Assembly (NCBI RefSeq): GCF_900156805.1
Contig: NZ_FTOQ01000012.1
Span: 1 to 64,000 of the forward strand
Reading direction: 5' to 3'
DNA length: 64,000 nt
DNA from: Roseivivax lentus
GTDB taxonomy: Bacteria; Pseudomonadota; Alphaproteobacteria; Rhodobacterales; Rhodobacteraceae
Part shown: piece by piece, positions 27,145-35,637 of the stretch
Layout: the number at the start of each line of letters is the position of its first letter
Numbering within the stretch: position 1 is the stretch's first letter
Program-made: the position numbers and the translations under genes
The notes under the pieces: model-generated
Databases searched by the model: none
The model's input: the letters and a program-made list of their open reading frames with translations, nothing else
Told to the model about the DNA's origin: nothing

Positions 27145-28129
27145 GGATCATCTCCCCCGACATCAGGCGGCGCGCGTTCTCGGCGACACCCTCGGGCGTC
27201 GGCACGGTGATGTCCTCGAGCGCGGGGCTGAAGGGCACCGGCACGTCCATCGCGCCCATGCGCAGCACCGGCGCGTCGAGGTGGTAGAAGGCCTTCTCGT
27301 TGATGCGGCTCGCGATCTCGCCGGTCACGCCGTAGCTCTGGTGGCCCTCGTCGACGACGATCACGCGCGAGGTCTTGCGCGCAGATTTGAGCAGCGTCGC
27401 CTCGTCTAGCGGCACGATGGTGCGCGGGTCGATGACCTCGGCCGAGATGCCTTCGCCCGCGAGGATCTCGGCGGCCTTCTCGCAGACCTGCACCATCGAG
27501 GAGGTGCCGATCAGGGTGATGTCGGTGCCCTCGCGCTTGATATTGGCCTCGCCGAAGGGGATCAGGTATTCCTCTTCGGGCACCGGGGCCTTGTCGTTGT
27601 ACATGAGCTTGTCTTCGAAGATCACCACCGGGTTGTCGTCGCGGATGGCGGTCTTCATCAGGCCCTTGGCCTCGTAGGCCGAGGAGGGCATGGCGACCTT
27701 GAGCCCTGGGATATGCGCCACGAGCGCATGCAGCGATTGCGAATGCTGCGCCGCCGAGCGGCGGGTCGCGCCGAGATTGGTGCGCAGGACCAGCGGCACC
27801 TTGAGCTTGCCGCCCGACATGTAGTGCGTCTTGGCCGCCTGGTTACAGAGCTGGTCCATGATGAGATAGATGAAATCGCCGAACATCAGGTCGACGACGG
27901 GCCGGGTGCCGGTCATGGCCGCGCCGACCGCGATCCCCATGAAACCCGGCTCGGCGATGGGGGTGTCGACGACGCGGGAGGTGCCGAATTCCTCCACGAG
28001 GCCGGCGAGCACCTTGAACGGCGTGCCCGCCTCGGCCACGTCCTCGCCGATGATGAAGACGGTCTCGTCGCGGCGCATTTCCTCGGCGAGCGCCTCGTTG
28101 ACGGCTTGGGACAGGGTGATCTGTCGCAT
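27134..28129 (-). CDS. 2-oxoacid/acetoin dehydrogenase E1 component, beta subunit
   Basis: A 331-residue E1 beta subunit of a thiamine-diphosphate 2-oxoacid dehydrogenase. It starts MRQITLSQAVNEALAEEMRRDE and contains IGEDVAEAGTPFKV, DTPIAEPGFMGIAVGAAMTGTRPVVDLMFGDF, RSAAQHSQSLHAL and VIDPRTIVPLD. The frame is open far upstream, but the true start is set by GGGAGGA about nine bases before this ATG and by homology. It pairs with the E1 alpha gene just upstream. Confidence 0.93.
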   Translation of the reverse strand: MRQITLSQAVNEALAEEMRRDETVFIIGEDVAEAGTPFKVLAGLVEEFGTSRVVDTPIAEPGFMGIAVGAAMTGTRPVVDLMFGDFIYLIMDQLCNQAAKTHYMSGGKLKVPLVLRTNLGATRRSAAQHSQSLHALVAHIPGLKVAMPSSAYEAKGLMKTAIRDDNPVVIFEDKLMYNDKAPVPEEEYLIPFGEANIKREGTDITLIGTSSMVQVCEKAAEILAGEGISAEVIDPRTIVPLDEATLLKSARKTSRVIVVDEGHQSYGVTGEIASRINEKAFYHLDAPVLRMGAMDVPVPFSPALEDITVPTPEGVAENARRLMSGEMIHAA

Positions 28130-28242
28130 GGGGTTAGTCCTCCCTCTGGTGCCGGGGGCCGGGGGCGGCGGCACATTCTTGGCGGTGGTCCCGGACGAGG
28201 CCCGGGCCGAAATGATTGGTGATGGCGGACAGGCGCGGCATG

Positions 28243-29238
28243 TCAGGCCAGCGCGTGCTCGACGCCCACATAGACATGCATGTCCACTTCCGAGACGTCG
28301 GGATATTTCGCTTCGAGCGCGTATTCGACGGCGGCCTTGGCATCGGCCTTGATCTCGGCGTTCATCGCCTCGATCTCCTCCTCCGTGGCGATGCCCTGCT
28401 CGACCATCCAGCCGCGGAAGCGGATGATCGGGTCGCGATTGTCCTTCCAATCCTTCTCTTCGTCCTTGGAGCGGTAATATTCGCGGTTGATGTCGCCCAC
28501 GTGGTGGCCGTGGTAGCGATAGGTCATCAGCTCCATGAAGAACGGGCCTTCGCCCTTGCGCGCGCGGGCCACCAGCTTCTGGGTCAGCTCGTTCACGGCG
28601 AGCACGTCCTGGCCATCGACCTGATGCGCCTCGATGCCGAAGGCCTCGGCCCGCGCGGTGATGGAGCCCGCGGCGATCTCCTCGGTCTTGGTGTATTCCG
28701 AATAGCCATTGTTCTCGCAGGCATAGATGACGGGCAGGTTCCACAGCGCGGCCATGTTCATGACCTCGTACCAGAGGCCCTGCGCGGTCGCGCCGTCGCC
28801 GAAGAAGCACACGGTCACATCGCCGGTGCCCAGCATCTTCGAGGTGAAGGCCGAGCCCGTGGCGATCCCCATGGAGCCGCCGACGATGGCATTGGCCCCG
28901 AGATTGCCGTTCGACTGGTCGGCGATATGCATCGAGCCGCCCTTGCCGCGGCAATAGCCTTCTTCCTTGCCGAGAAGTTCGCAGAACATCTCCTTGAATT
29001 CGGCCCCCTTGGCCACGCAATGGCCGTGGCCGCGATGCGTCGAGGTGATCTTGTCGGTGATTTCCAGCGCTTCGCAGATGCCCACGGCAACGGCTTCCTC
29101 ACCGGAATACATGTGGGTCAGTCCCGGCATCTTGGCCGAGAGATAGAGCTGGTTCGCATTGTCCTCGAAGGTCCGGATGCGCACCATCTGGCGGTACATC
29201 TGCAGGTAATCTTCGGTATTGTGCTTCGATTTGGCCAT
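28243..29238 (-). CDS. 2-oxoacid/acetoin dehydrogenase E1 component, alpha subunit
   Basis: A 331-residue E1 alpha subunit. The thiamine-diphosphate motif runs from FFGDGATAQG to the Asn pair in ACENNGYSEY. YSGEEAVAVG, HRGHGHCVAKG and GKGGSMHIAD are the other hallmarks. By eye it is nearest the acetoin dehydrogenase (AcoA) and pyruvate dehydrogenase groups. A GAGAGGA site precedes the ATG at 29238. No E3 (lipoamide dehydrogenase) gene is present in this operon, so E3 must be supplied from elsewhere. Confidence 0.93.
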   Translation of the reverse strand: MAKSKHNTEDYLQMYRQMVRIRTFEDNANQLYLSAKMPGLTHMYSGEEAVAVGICEALEITDKITSTHRGHGHCVAKGAEFKEMFCELLGKEEGYCRGKGGSMHIADQSNGNLGANAIVGGSMGIATGSAFTSKMLGTGDVTVCFFGDGATAQGLWYEVMNMAALWNLPVIYACENNGYSEYTKTEEIAAGSITARAEAFGIEAHQVDGQDVLAVNELTQKLVARARKGEGPFFMELMTYRYHGHHVGDINREYYRSKDEEKDWKDNRDPIIRFRGWMVEQGIATEEEIEAMNAEIKADAKAAVEYALEAKYPDVSEVDMHVYVGVEHALA

Positions 29239-29319
29239 TTTGTCCTCTCGGGGCGCGTTTTGGCGAATGAGGTGCCCCGCGGCAGGGAGGGAGCCGCGGG
29301 GCAATCTGCGATCCGCTGC

Positions 29320-30618
29320 TCAGTAGCGGTTCGCGATGGGCAGATCCTCGGCGGGGAAGAGCGAGATGACCTCGCAACCCGTCTCGGTCACCACCACCTC
29401 TTCCTCGATCCGAGCGGCCGAATAACCGTCCGTCGCCGGGCAGTACGTCTCCAGCGCGAAGACCATGCCGGTCTGAATCTCCATCGGGTGATCGAGGCTG
29501 ATCGCGCGCGAGATGATCGGCCGCTCATGCAGCGCAAGGCCGAGCCCGTGGCCGAATTGCAGGCCGAAGGCCGCGTCCTCGTTCGGGAAACCGAGGCTTT
29601 CGGCGGTCGGCCAGACCTCGGCCACCTTGTCGGTGGTGACGCCCGGCTTGATCATCGAGATCGAGGCGTCGATCCATTCGCGGGCCTTCACGTAGGCATC
29701 GTTCTGCGCGGGCGTCGCGCGGCCGATGTTGAAGGTCCGGTAATAGCAGGTCCGGTAGCCCTGATAGGATTGCAGGATGTCGAAGAAGGCCTGGTCGCCG
29801 GGACGGAAATAGCGATCCGTGAAGTTGTGCGGATGCGGATTGCAGCGCTCGCCTGAGATGGCGTTGATCGCCTCGACGTCGTCCGACCCCATCTCGTAGA
29901 GCATCTTGTTGGACAGGGCGACGATGTCGTTCTCCCGGATGCCCGGCTTCAGCTCTTCGTAGATCATGTGGTAGACGCCATCGACCATGGAGGCCGCCTG
30001 GGTCAGAAGCTGGATCTCGTCCCAGTTCTTGATCTCGCGGGCGGCGAGCATGATCTGCTGGCCGTCGACCACGTTGATGCCTTCCTCGAGCAGGGCGTGG
30101 AACATCGCCGTTTCGGCATAGTCGACGCCGACCGGCATGTTGGCCATGCCCGCATCCTTGATCATCTGCGCGATCATCTTGGCGTATTTGCGCATCAGGC
30201 CGAAATCGGGCGGGATCGTGCCGCGCATGCCGACGACGCCGGCAAGGCAGTGATCGGGCTCGAGCCAGTCGGAATGGCGCTTGTGATGCACGGCGGCAGA
30301 GCCGAAATCCCAGACATAGGGGGAATCATCGCCGGTCAGCAGGCAGAAGCGGCACATCTTGTCCCGTTCCCATTCGCCGATCTTGGTGGCGGTGACGTAG
30401 CGGATGTTGTTCACGTCGAAGAGCAGGAGCGAGCCCGCCTGGCTGTTCTTCAGCGACTGGCGGGTCCGCGCGAGCCGGTAGCGGCGCAGGCGGTCATGGT
30501 CGATCCGGCGTTCGAAATCGACCGACATGTGGCCCGAGGCGGGCAGGCGTTCACGCCATTCCCAGTTCGGTTCGAGGTCCTGGGGGGTGAGCAGGTTGGG
30601 CATCAGGGCTCTGGACAT
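29320..30618 (-). CDS. M24-family metallopeptidase-like protein, DddP-like, metal ligand altered
   Basis: A 432-residue pita-bread-fold protein. The stretch SLLLFDVNNIRYVTATKIGEW and later HGLGLALHERP, ALETYCP and ARIEEEVVVTE resemble the DddP branch of M24 proteins. The usual ligand block FDxxxxxxGYxxDxTRT reads FFDILQSYQGYRTCYYRT, so the second Asp is Cys; the extra Asp of DddP is also absent. A DMSP lyase function is therefore doubtful. I chose the third in-frame ATG because GGAG lies just upstream; 30630 is the longer alternative. It sits in the operon of the 2-oxoacid dehydrogenase, and its substrate is unknown. Confidence 0.8.
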   Translation of the reverse strand: MSRALMPNLLTPQDLEPNWEWRERLPASGHMSVDFERRIDHDRLRRYRLARTRQSLKNSQAGSLLLFDVNNIRYVTATKIGEWERDKMCRFCLLTGDDSPYVWDFGSAAVHHKRHSDWLEPDHCLAGVVGMRGTIPPDFGLMRKYAKMIAQMIKDAGMANMPVGVDYAETAMFHALLEEGINVVDGQQIMLAAREIKNWDEIQLLTQAASMVDGVYHMIYEELKPGIRENDIVALSNKMLYEMGSDDVEAINAISGERCNPHPHNFTDRYFRPGDQAFFDILQSYQGYRTCYYRTFNIGRATPAQNDAYVKAREWIDASISMIKPGVTTDKVAEVWPTAESLGFPNEDAAFGLQFGHGLGLALHERPIISRAISLDHPMEIQTGMVFALETYCPATDGYSAARIEEEVVVTETGCEVISLFPAEDLPIANRY

Positions 30619-30701
30619 AATCATCTCCATGGGATGCGCAGCAGCCGCGCATCGCGGGTCAAGGGGTTCCGAGGGTGGTGCGCCGGGCGCACCTCATGGC
30701 G

Positions 30702-31511
30702 TCACTGGATGCACCAGCCGCCATCGATGTGGATCATCTGGCCGGTCATGTAGTCGCTGTCGTCGCTGCACAGGAACGACGCGGTGCCGGTGATGTCGTC
30801 GGGGTAGGAGACGCGCTTGATCTGCAGCGCATCGCGCACGATGTCCTCGTAGGCCTGGCCTTCCTTCTGCTTGAAGCCGATATCCACGAGGTCCTTGTCG
30901 AGCTGCTCCCAGAGCGGCGTGACCACGACGCCGGGCGCATAGCCGTTGACGGTGATGTTGTGCTCGGACAGGGCCAGCGCGCCGCAATGGGTGAGCGCGA
31001 GACAGCCATATTTGGACGTGCAATAGACCGTCACGTCCACCAGCGGCTTGCGCGAGGCGATCGAGCCCACGTTGATGAGCTTGTAGGGGTGATCCTCCAT
31101 CGGCCCCTGCTTGATCATCTGGCGCGCGGTCTCCTGCATGCCGAGCCACATCGCCTTGGTGTTGACGTTCATGATCATGTCCCAGTTGTCTTCATCGATA
31201 TCCATGAAGAACCGGGGCTTGTTCAGGCCCGCATTGAAGAGCCCGACATTGATCGAGCCGAAGGCCTCGACCGTGGCGGCCACGGCGGCGGCGTTGTCTT
31301 CGCGCTTGGTGACATCCATCTTGACCGCGATGGCCTTGCCGCCGCCGGCCTTGTTGATGGCGTCGGCCACGCCCTGCGCCGCGTCGAGATCGAGATCCCC
31401 GACGGTCACGTTGGCGCCCTGCGCCGCGAACGCCTCGGCATTGGCGGCACCCATGCCGCGGCCTGCGCCGGTAATCAGAACGTTCTTGCCTTTCAAGCGG
31501 TTGGGATCCAT
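30702..31511 (-). CDS. Short-chain dehydrogenase/reductase (SDR 1)
   Basis: A 269-residue classical SDR. It has the Rossmann motif TGAGRGMG, NAGLNKP, the catalytic Ser-Tyr-Lys in SIASRKPLVDVTVYCTSK and the C-terminal YMTGQMIHIDGG. It is clearly a paralogue of the SDR on the other side of the regulator (shared NAGxNKPxxFxDxxEDNW, IASR, DITGTxxFL and SDYMTGQ). A GAGGAGAGAG site precedes the ATG. The gene follows the regulator by 30 bases, so regulator and SDR are probably one transcript. Confidence 0.9.
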   Translation of the reverse strand: MDPNRLKGKNVLITGAGRGMGAANAEAFAAQGANVTVGDLDLDAAQGVADAINKAGGGKAIAVKMDVTKREDNAAAVAATVEAFGSINVGLFNAGLNKPRFFMDIDEDNWDMIMNVNTKAMWLGMQETARQMIKQGPMEDHPYKLINVGSIASRKPLVDVTVYCTSKYGCLALTHCGALALSEHNITVNGYAPGVVVTPLWEQLDKDLVDIGFKQKEGQAYEDIVRDALQIKRVSYPDDITGTASFLCSDDSDYMTGQMIHIDGGWCIQ

Positions 31512-31541
31512 CTCTCTCTCCTCCTCAGATCGTGTGGTCCA

Positions 31542-33359
31542 CTAGTCGAACAGCGCATCGGCCCGGGCTTGGGCCTTGCGCAAAGCCTCGCGCGGAGTGG
31601 TCACCCCGCGCAGCATCTCGTGAAATTCCTCGCCGCATATCTGGATGATATCGGTGATCTCGGGCACTGGTGGGCGGGGCCAGAACTGCAACTCGTCGCG
31701 CCAGGACATCGCGTCCACGGCCTCGAAGATCGGCGACAGGCGGCGCACCTCCGGATCGGCCGCGACCGAATAGCGGGGATTGGTGCGGCTGCCGTTCTGC
31801 ACGTACATCTTCTGCGCCTCGGGCGAGGTGAAGACGATGAGCGCCTCGACCGCCGCGCGCACCCGGTCCTTGGGCAGGTTGGCGGGCAGGCTCATGACAT
31901 AGCCGCCGACCGGTGCGACATTGCTCGCGCCGGGACCCGCGGGATGCGGCAGATAGCCGGTCTTGCCGCGGGCGGGCGAATTCTCGTCGAGCTCGAAGAA
32001 CGGGGCCAGCAGCGTGTAGCCGTAGGCCATGGCGATCTTGCCCGCCGCATAGGGGCGGACGCGTTCGTACCAGGACATCGACAGGATCCCCGGCGGCGAG
32101 TATTCGAGCAGCTGCAGCAGAAACTCCGCCGCGCGCAGGCCCGCCTCGGTGTCGATGGTGGGCCGGTAGTCGCGGTCGGCCAGGTTGTCGGTGCCGAAGC
32201 CGCCCGCGATCTCGGGCAGATCGAGGATCGGCTGGCCGAAATCGGCCATGGTCATCAGGACGGTATGACCCAGCGCGGTGCCCCGCGCGGCGTTCCAGGC
32301 GATGCCGTAGCGCCCGCGGTTCGGGTCATGGAAGGTGCGCGCCGCATCGAGCAGTGCCTCGGTCGTGGTCGGGGCGTCGAGGCCCGCCTCGGCGAAGAGA
32401 TCGCGGCGGTAGAACAACACTTCCGGCGTGGTCTGGGCGGGCACGCCATAGGGCCGTCCGCCCCAATGGGTGGCCTTCCAGCCCGCGGTGTGGAAATCCG
32501 CCGGATCGAGCCGGGCGATATCCATCGCCTCGTCGAGCGGCATAAGCGCGCCTTCCTCGGCGAAGCCGCCGATCCAGGGCAGGTCCACGGCGATGATGTC
32601 GTACCGGCTGGTCTTGCGCTCGGCGTTGCGCCGGGCCTCTTCGCGCAGCCGGTCGATGGAGAAGGCGCGCTGGTGGATCTGCGTGCCGATCGCCTGTTCG
32701 AACTGGCGCTTCAGCGTGTCCATGACCATGAAGGTCGGATCGCCGTGCACGAGGACGCGCAGGCCGCCCGCGACCTTGATCGGCTCGGCCAGAACCTGCA
32801 TCGGCGGGATCGCCTGCCCGGCCATGTAGGAGCCGCCGTAGAAGTAATCCTTGGCCTGCGGCGCCGGCTCCGCGGTGCCGAAATGGCTGTCGATCAGGCG
32901 CAGCACGCGGCCCGAAAGCTGCATCCACTGCTCCATCAGCTTTTCGCTGGGATGCAGCGAGTAGCTCTTGCCGCTGGCGGTGCGGGGCCGCCGCTCGATG
33001 AGCTCGGCCTCGATCATCTCGGCCATGCGGCGGCTGGCGGTGGCATAGGGCACGCGGGCCTGGCCGATCAGCGAGGTGGGGGTGATCGTCTTGGCCTCGA
33101 AATGGCCGCGGATCAGGTGCAGCGTCATGCGCAGGTAGGGGTTGGGTTCGACCACGTCGATTGTGGTCTCGGTCTCCTCGCCCAATTCCTCCAGAAAGGA
33201 CAAAACCCGCAGCATCTCGGGCTTCTCCTGGGGCGAGACCGTGCTGGTGGGGGTATGTCCGGGCATAGCATTCATGGACGGGGCCGCTGCCTTTTCCGTG
33301 TATTTGCGCAGATTGTGACGTAACCTGCCATCAGGTTGGGATATCTTGGACCCGACCAT
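31542..33359 (-). CDS. Winged-helix DNA-binding domain fused to ABC-type solute-binding domain
   Basis: A 605-residue protein with two parts. Residues 75-160 form a MarR-like winged helix (SLIGQARVPYATASRRMAEM as helix-turn-helix, ERRPRTASGKSYSL as wing). Residues 199-605 are an extracellular solute-binding protein type 1 fold (RVLVHGDPTFMVMDTLKRQFE, YDIIAVDLPWIGGFAEEGAL, TTPEVLFYRRDLFAEAGLDAP). No signal peptide is present, so the sugar-binding fold should be cytoplasmic and act as the ligand sensor of a transcription factor. I chose the ATG at 33359 (GAGG upstream); in-frame alternatives exist at 33419 (TTG) and 33275. It is divergent from a ribose-type ABC importer, whose substrate it probably senses. 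Confidence 0.85.
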   Translation of the reverse strand: MVGSKISQPDGRLRHNLRKYTEKAAAPSMNAMPGHTPTSTVSPQEKPEMLRVLSFLEELGEETETTIDVVEPNPYLRMTLHLIRGHFEAKTITPTSLIGQARVPYATASRRMAEMIEAELIERRPRTASGKSYSLHPSEKLMEQWMQLSGRVLRLIDSHFGTAEPAPQAKDYFYGGSYMAGQAIPPMQVLAEPIKVAGGLRVLVHGDPTFMVMDTLKRQFEQAIGTQIHQRAFSIDRLREEARRNAERKTSRYDIIAVDLPWIGGFAEEGALMPLDEAMDIARLDPADFHTAGWKATHWGGRPYGVPAQTTPEVLFYRRDLFAEAGLDAPTTTEALLDAARTFHDPNRGRYGIAWNAARGTALGHTVLMTMADFGQPILDLPEIAGGFGTDNLADRDYRPTIDTEAGLRAAEFLLQLLEYSPPGILSMSWYERVRPYAAGKIAMAYGYTLLAPFFELDENSPARGKTGYLPHPAGPGASNVAPVGGYVMSLPANLPKDRVRAAVEALIVFTSPEAQKMYVQNGSRTNPRYSVAADPEVRRLSPIFEAVDAMSWRDELQFWPRPPVPEITDIIQICGEEFHEMLRGVTTPREALRKAQARADALFD

Positions 33360-33379
33360 TGCGAGAGCCTCACCAGATT

Positions 33380-33400
33380 GTTCAAAACGAGAATTTGAAC
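33380..33400. promoter_or_regulatory. Inverted repeat GTTCAAA-N7-TTTGAAC
   Basis: A perfect 7-bp inverted repeat with a 7-base spacer lies between the fusion-regulator gene and the ABC receptor gene, next to the tandem palindromes. It may be a second operator or overlap the regulator's own promoter. Confidence 0.45.
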
Positions 33401-33414
33401 GTATCGGAAAAATG

Positions 33415-33446
33415 TCCAAGATGGATATTTAATTATCCAAAATGGA
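33415..33446. promoter_or_regulatory. Tandem TCCA-N3-TGGA palindromes, candidate operators
   Basis: TCCAAGATGGA at 33415-33425 and TCCAAAATGGA at 33436-33446 are two copies of the palindrome TCCA-N3-TGGA. Their starts are 21 bases apart, two helical turns, so dimers would bind the same DNA face. The outer bases extend the symmetry (TGTCCA ... TGGACA). The AT-rich block sits in the divergent region upstream of the ABC receptor gene. These are the best candidates for the site of the adjacent winged-helix fusion protein. Confidence 0.65.
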
Positions 33447-33580
33447 CACAATTTGAGAACGCCGGTCGTCTTGGACCGGGCAAGCTCTGGGGGCTCGTTC
33501 AAGCAAGAACGGCGGATGCCGCCCAGTCGGAGGAGACCGGGCGCATACGTTCAACAGGATCATCCGGGAGGAGACCGAAT

Positions 33581-34549
33581 ATGACTCTGCGCACCACTTT
33601 GGCCGCAACAACCGCAATCGCCACCCTCAGCTTCGGTGGCGCGGCCATCGCAGCCGAGCACAGCGAAACCATGAAGATCGGCATCACGCAGAACAACGTG
33701 GGTGTCGACAGCTACCAGACCACCTACGAGAAGGCCTTCATCGCGGCCGCCGAGGCCAACGACAAGATCGAGACCGTCGTGCTCGATGCCGGCGGCGACG
33801 TGGCGCGCCAGATCGCGCAGATGGAAGACCTGATCCAGCAGGAAGTCGACGCCATCATCATCTGGCCCACGAACGGCGAGGCCGTGATCCCCGCCGTCCG
33901 CAAGGCCTTCCAGGCGGATATCCCGGTGATCGTCACCAACTCGAACATCGCCGAGGCCGGCTTCGATTTCGTCGCCTCCTTCTCGGGCCCCGATAACATC
34001 ACCCAGGGTGCGCGTTCGGCCGAGATCATGTGCGACAAGTTCATGGACATGGGCATCGAGAACGAGGCGCAGGTCGTCCACATCACCGGCCAGCCGGGCT
34101 ACACCACCGCCATCGAGCGCGCCAAGGGCTTCGAGGACCGTCTGCCCGAGGTCTGCCCGAACGTGACCGTGGTCGACACCCAGCCGGGCGACTGGAACCG
34201 CGAGAAGAGCCAGAAGGTCATGGAAGCCTTCCTCGTCAAGTATGACGACATCGACGGCGTCTATGCAGGCGACGACAACATGGGCGTGGGCGCGCTGAAC
34301 GCCGCCAAGGCCGCGGGCCGCGAGGGCATCATCTTCGTCGGCGCCACCAACTTCGCGGTGGGCTACGAGGCGATGGAGCGCGGCGAGTACTGGGGCTCGA
34401 TCTACCAGTCCCCGGTCGACGACGCCGAGGCCGCGCTGCAGACCGCCATCGACGTGCTGAACGGCGAGGAAGTGCCGTTCCTGAACTACTTCGACACGCC
34501 GAAGATCACCCAGGACAACATGGGCGACTACACCAAGCCGGTCTTCTAA
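33581..34549 (+). CDS. Ribose-type ABC transporter substrate-binding protein
   Basis: A 322-residue periplasmic-binding protein of the RbsB/LacI-like class. It has a signal peptide (1-25, AIAA-E), then KIGITQNNVGVDSYQTTYEKAF, VDAIIIWPTNGEAVIPAVRKA, IVHITGQPGY-like VVHITGQPGYTTAIERAKGFED and DGVYAGDDNMGVGALNAAKAAG. Ligands of the class are monosaccharides, polyols or autoinducer-2. GGAGGAG lies eight bases upstream of the ATG. It is the first gene of a seven-gene operon and is followed by a hairpin, a common arrangement for making excess receptor. Confidence 0.93.
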   Translation: MTLRTTLAATTAIATLSFGGAAIAAEHSETMKIGITQNNVGVDSYQTTYEKAFIAAAEANDKIETVVLDAGGDVARQIAQMEDLIQQEVDAIIIWPTNGEAVIPAVRKAFQADIPVIVTNSNIAEAGFDFVASFSGPDNITQGARSAEIMCDKFMDMGIENEAQVVHITGQPGYTTAIERAKGFEDRLPEVCPNVTVVDTQPGDWNREKSQKVMEAFLVKYDDIDGVYAGDDNMGVGALNAAKAAGREGIIFVGATNFAVGYEAMERGEYWGSIYQSPVDDAEAALQTAIDVLNGEEVPFLNYFDTPKITQDNMGDYTKPVF

Positions 34550-34563
34550 GACCGCGCCGGGTG

Positions 34564-34589
34564 TCGGGCGCGGCCTCGGTCGCGCCCGA
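34564..34589 (+). other. Stem-loop after the ABC receptor gene
   Basis: A perfect 9-bp stem TCGGGCGCG/CGCGCCCGA with an eight-base loop begins 14 bases after the receptor stop codon. A short T4 follows a few bases later. It could attenuate transcription or protect the upstream message so that the receptor is made in excess over the rest of the operon. Confidence 0.55.
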
Positions 34590-34621
34590 TCCGCTTTTGG
34601 GAACTGACTTGGGAGGAGACC

Positions 34622-35419
34622 ATGGCCCGTGTGTCTGGTCGGTCGTGCATCGTCACCGGTGCCGCGCGGGGCATAGGCCGCGCCATCGGTGAGGCCCTGC
34701 TCGACGAGGGCGCCGATGTCTGCTTTGCCGACATCAACGCCGAAAGCGTCCGCGAGGTCGCAGCCGCAAACGAAAATCGCGCCGCCGCGGGCGGCGGAAA
34801 GGTCACCTGGGCCGCCGTCGACGTGGCCGACCGCGAACAGGTTCAGGCAATGATCGCCAAGGCCGTCGAGGTTTTCGGCAAGATCGACGTCAAGTTCAAC
34901 AATGCCGGCGTCAACAAGCCGATGAACTTCCTCGACGTGACCGAGGAGAACTGGAATTTCATCATGCGGGTGAACGGGCTCGGTTGCCTCATCGGCATGC
35001 AGGAAGCCGCGCAGCAATTCATCCGCCAGGGCACGCCCGGCAAGATCGTCAACACCGCCTCGATCGCGAGCCGCCAGGGCTTCGACAACGTGGCCCCCTA
35101 TTGCGCGAGCAAATGGGGCGTGGTGTCGCTGACGCAATCGGGCGCGCGCGATCTGGCCAAGCACGATATCACCGTCACGGGCTTCGCGCCCGGCGTGGTG
35201 GCGACCGAGATGTGGGAAGAGGTCGACCGCGACCTTCTGGAGATCGGCGCCTCCGAGCGGCCGGGCCAGGCGATGGAGGAATTCTCGGCCGAGATCCTCA
35301 AGGGGCGCGTGGCCAAGCCCGAGGACATCACCGGCACGACCACCTTCCTCGCGTCGCGCGACAGCGACTACATGACCGGACAGATCGTCATGATCGACGG
35401 CGGCATGACACTGGTCTGA
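34622..35419 (+). CDS. Short-chain dehydrogenase/reductase (SDR 2)
   Basis: A 265-residue classical SDR. It has TGAARGIG, NNAGVNKP, the catalytic Ser-Tyr-Lys in SIASRQGFDNVAPYCASK and the C-terminal SDYMTGQIVMIDGG. It is a paralogue of the SDR at 30702-31511 in the divergent operon, so the pathway appears to use two related dehydrogenation steps, or opposite steps at different positions. It lies between the ABC receptor and permease genes, which ties it to the imported sugar or polyol. A GGGAGGAG site precedes the ATG; a 218-base gap with no recognised gene follows. Confidence 0.9.
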   Translation: MARVSGRSCIVTGAARGIGRAIGEALLDEGADVCFADINAESVREVAAANENRAAAGGGKVTWAAVDVADREQVQAMIAKAVEVFGKIDVKFNNAGVNKPMNFLDVTEENWNFIMRVNGLGCLIGMQEAAQQFIRQGTPGKIVNTASIASRQGFDNVAPYCASKWGVVSLTQSGARDLAKHDITVTGFAPGVVATEMWEEVDRDLLEIGASERPGQAMEEFSAEILKGRVAKPEDITGTTTFLASRDSDYMTGQIVMIDGGMTLV

Positions 35420-35637
35420 GCCGCCCAGCGGGTCCGCTCGGCGACCCGGGTCCACGAAGGATCGGTCCCGCAGCACCCGCGTGCCGCAGGGCCGGCTTTG
35501 ACAGACGTCCCGGACGCGCTTCGGGACGACGCGCGACAGGGACCGGAGCACCTTCGGACCAGGGCCGCGACGCAATGCAGGATGGAGGCCGGGCGATGCC
35601 CGGACCTGCAGGGCGCGCAAAACGGCAGGGGAGAGGA

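Noticed and set aside
27134-29020. A single 628-residue E1-related protein
   Set aside because: The upstream half is a shadow of the E1 alpha gene in another frame; the real E1 beta begins at 28129 with a good ribosome site.
29320-30618. DMSP lyase DddP
   Set aside because: Overall similarity to DddP is seen, but two of the metal-binding Asp residues appear to be missing, so the specific function is not claimed.
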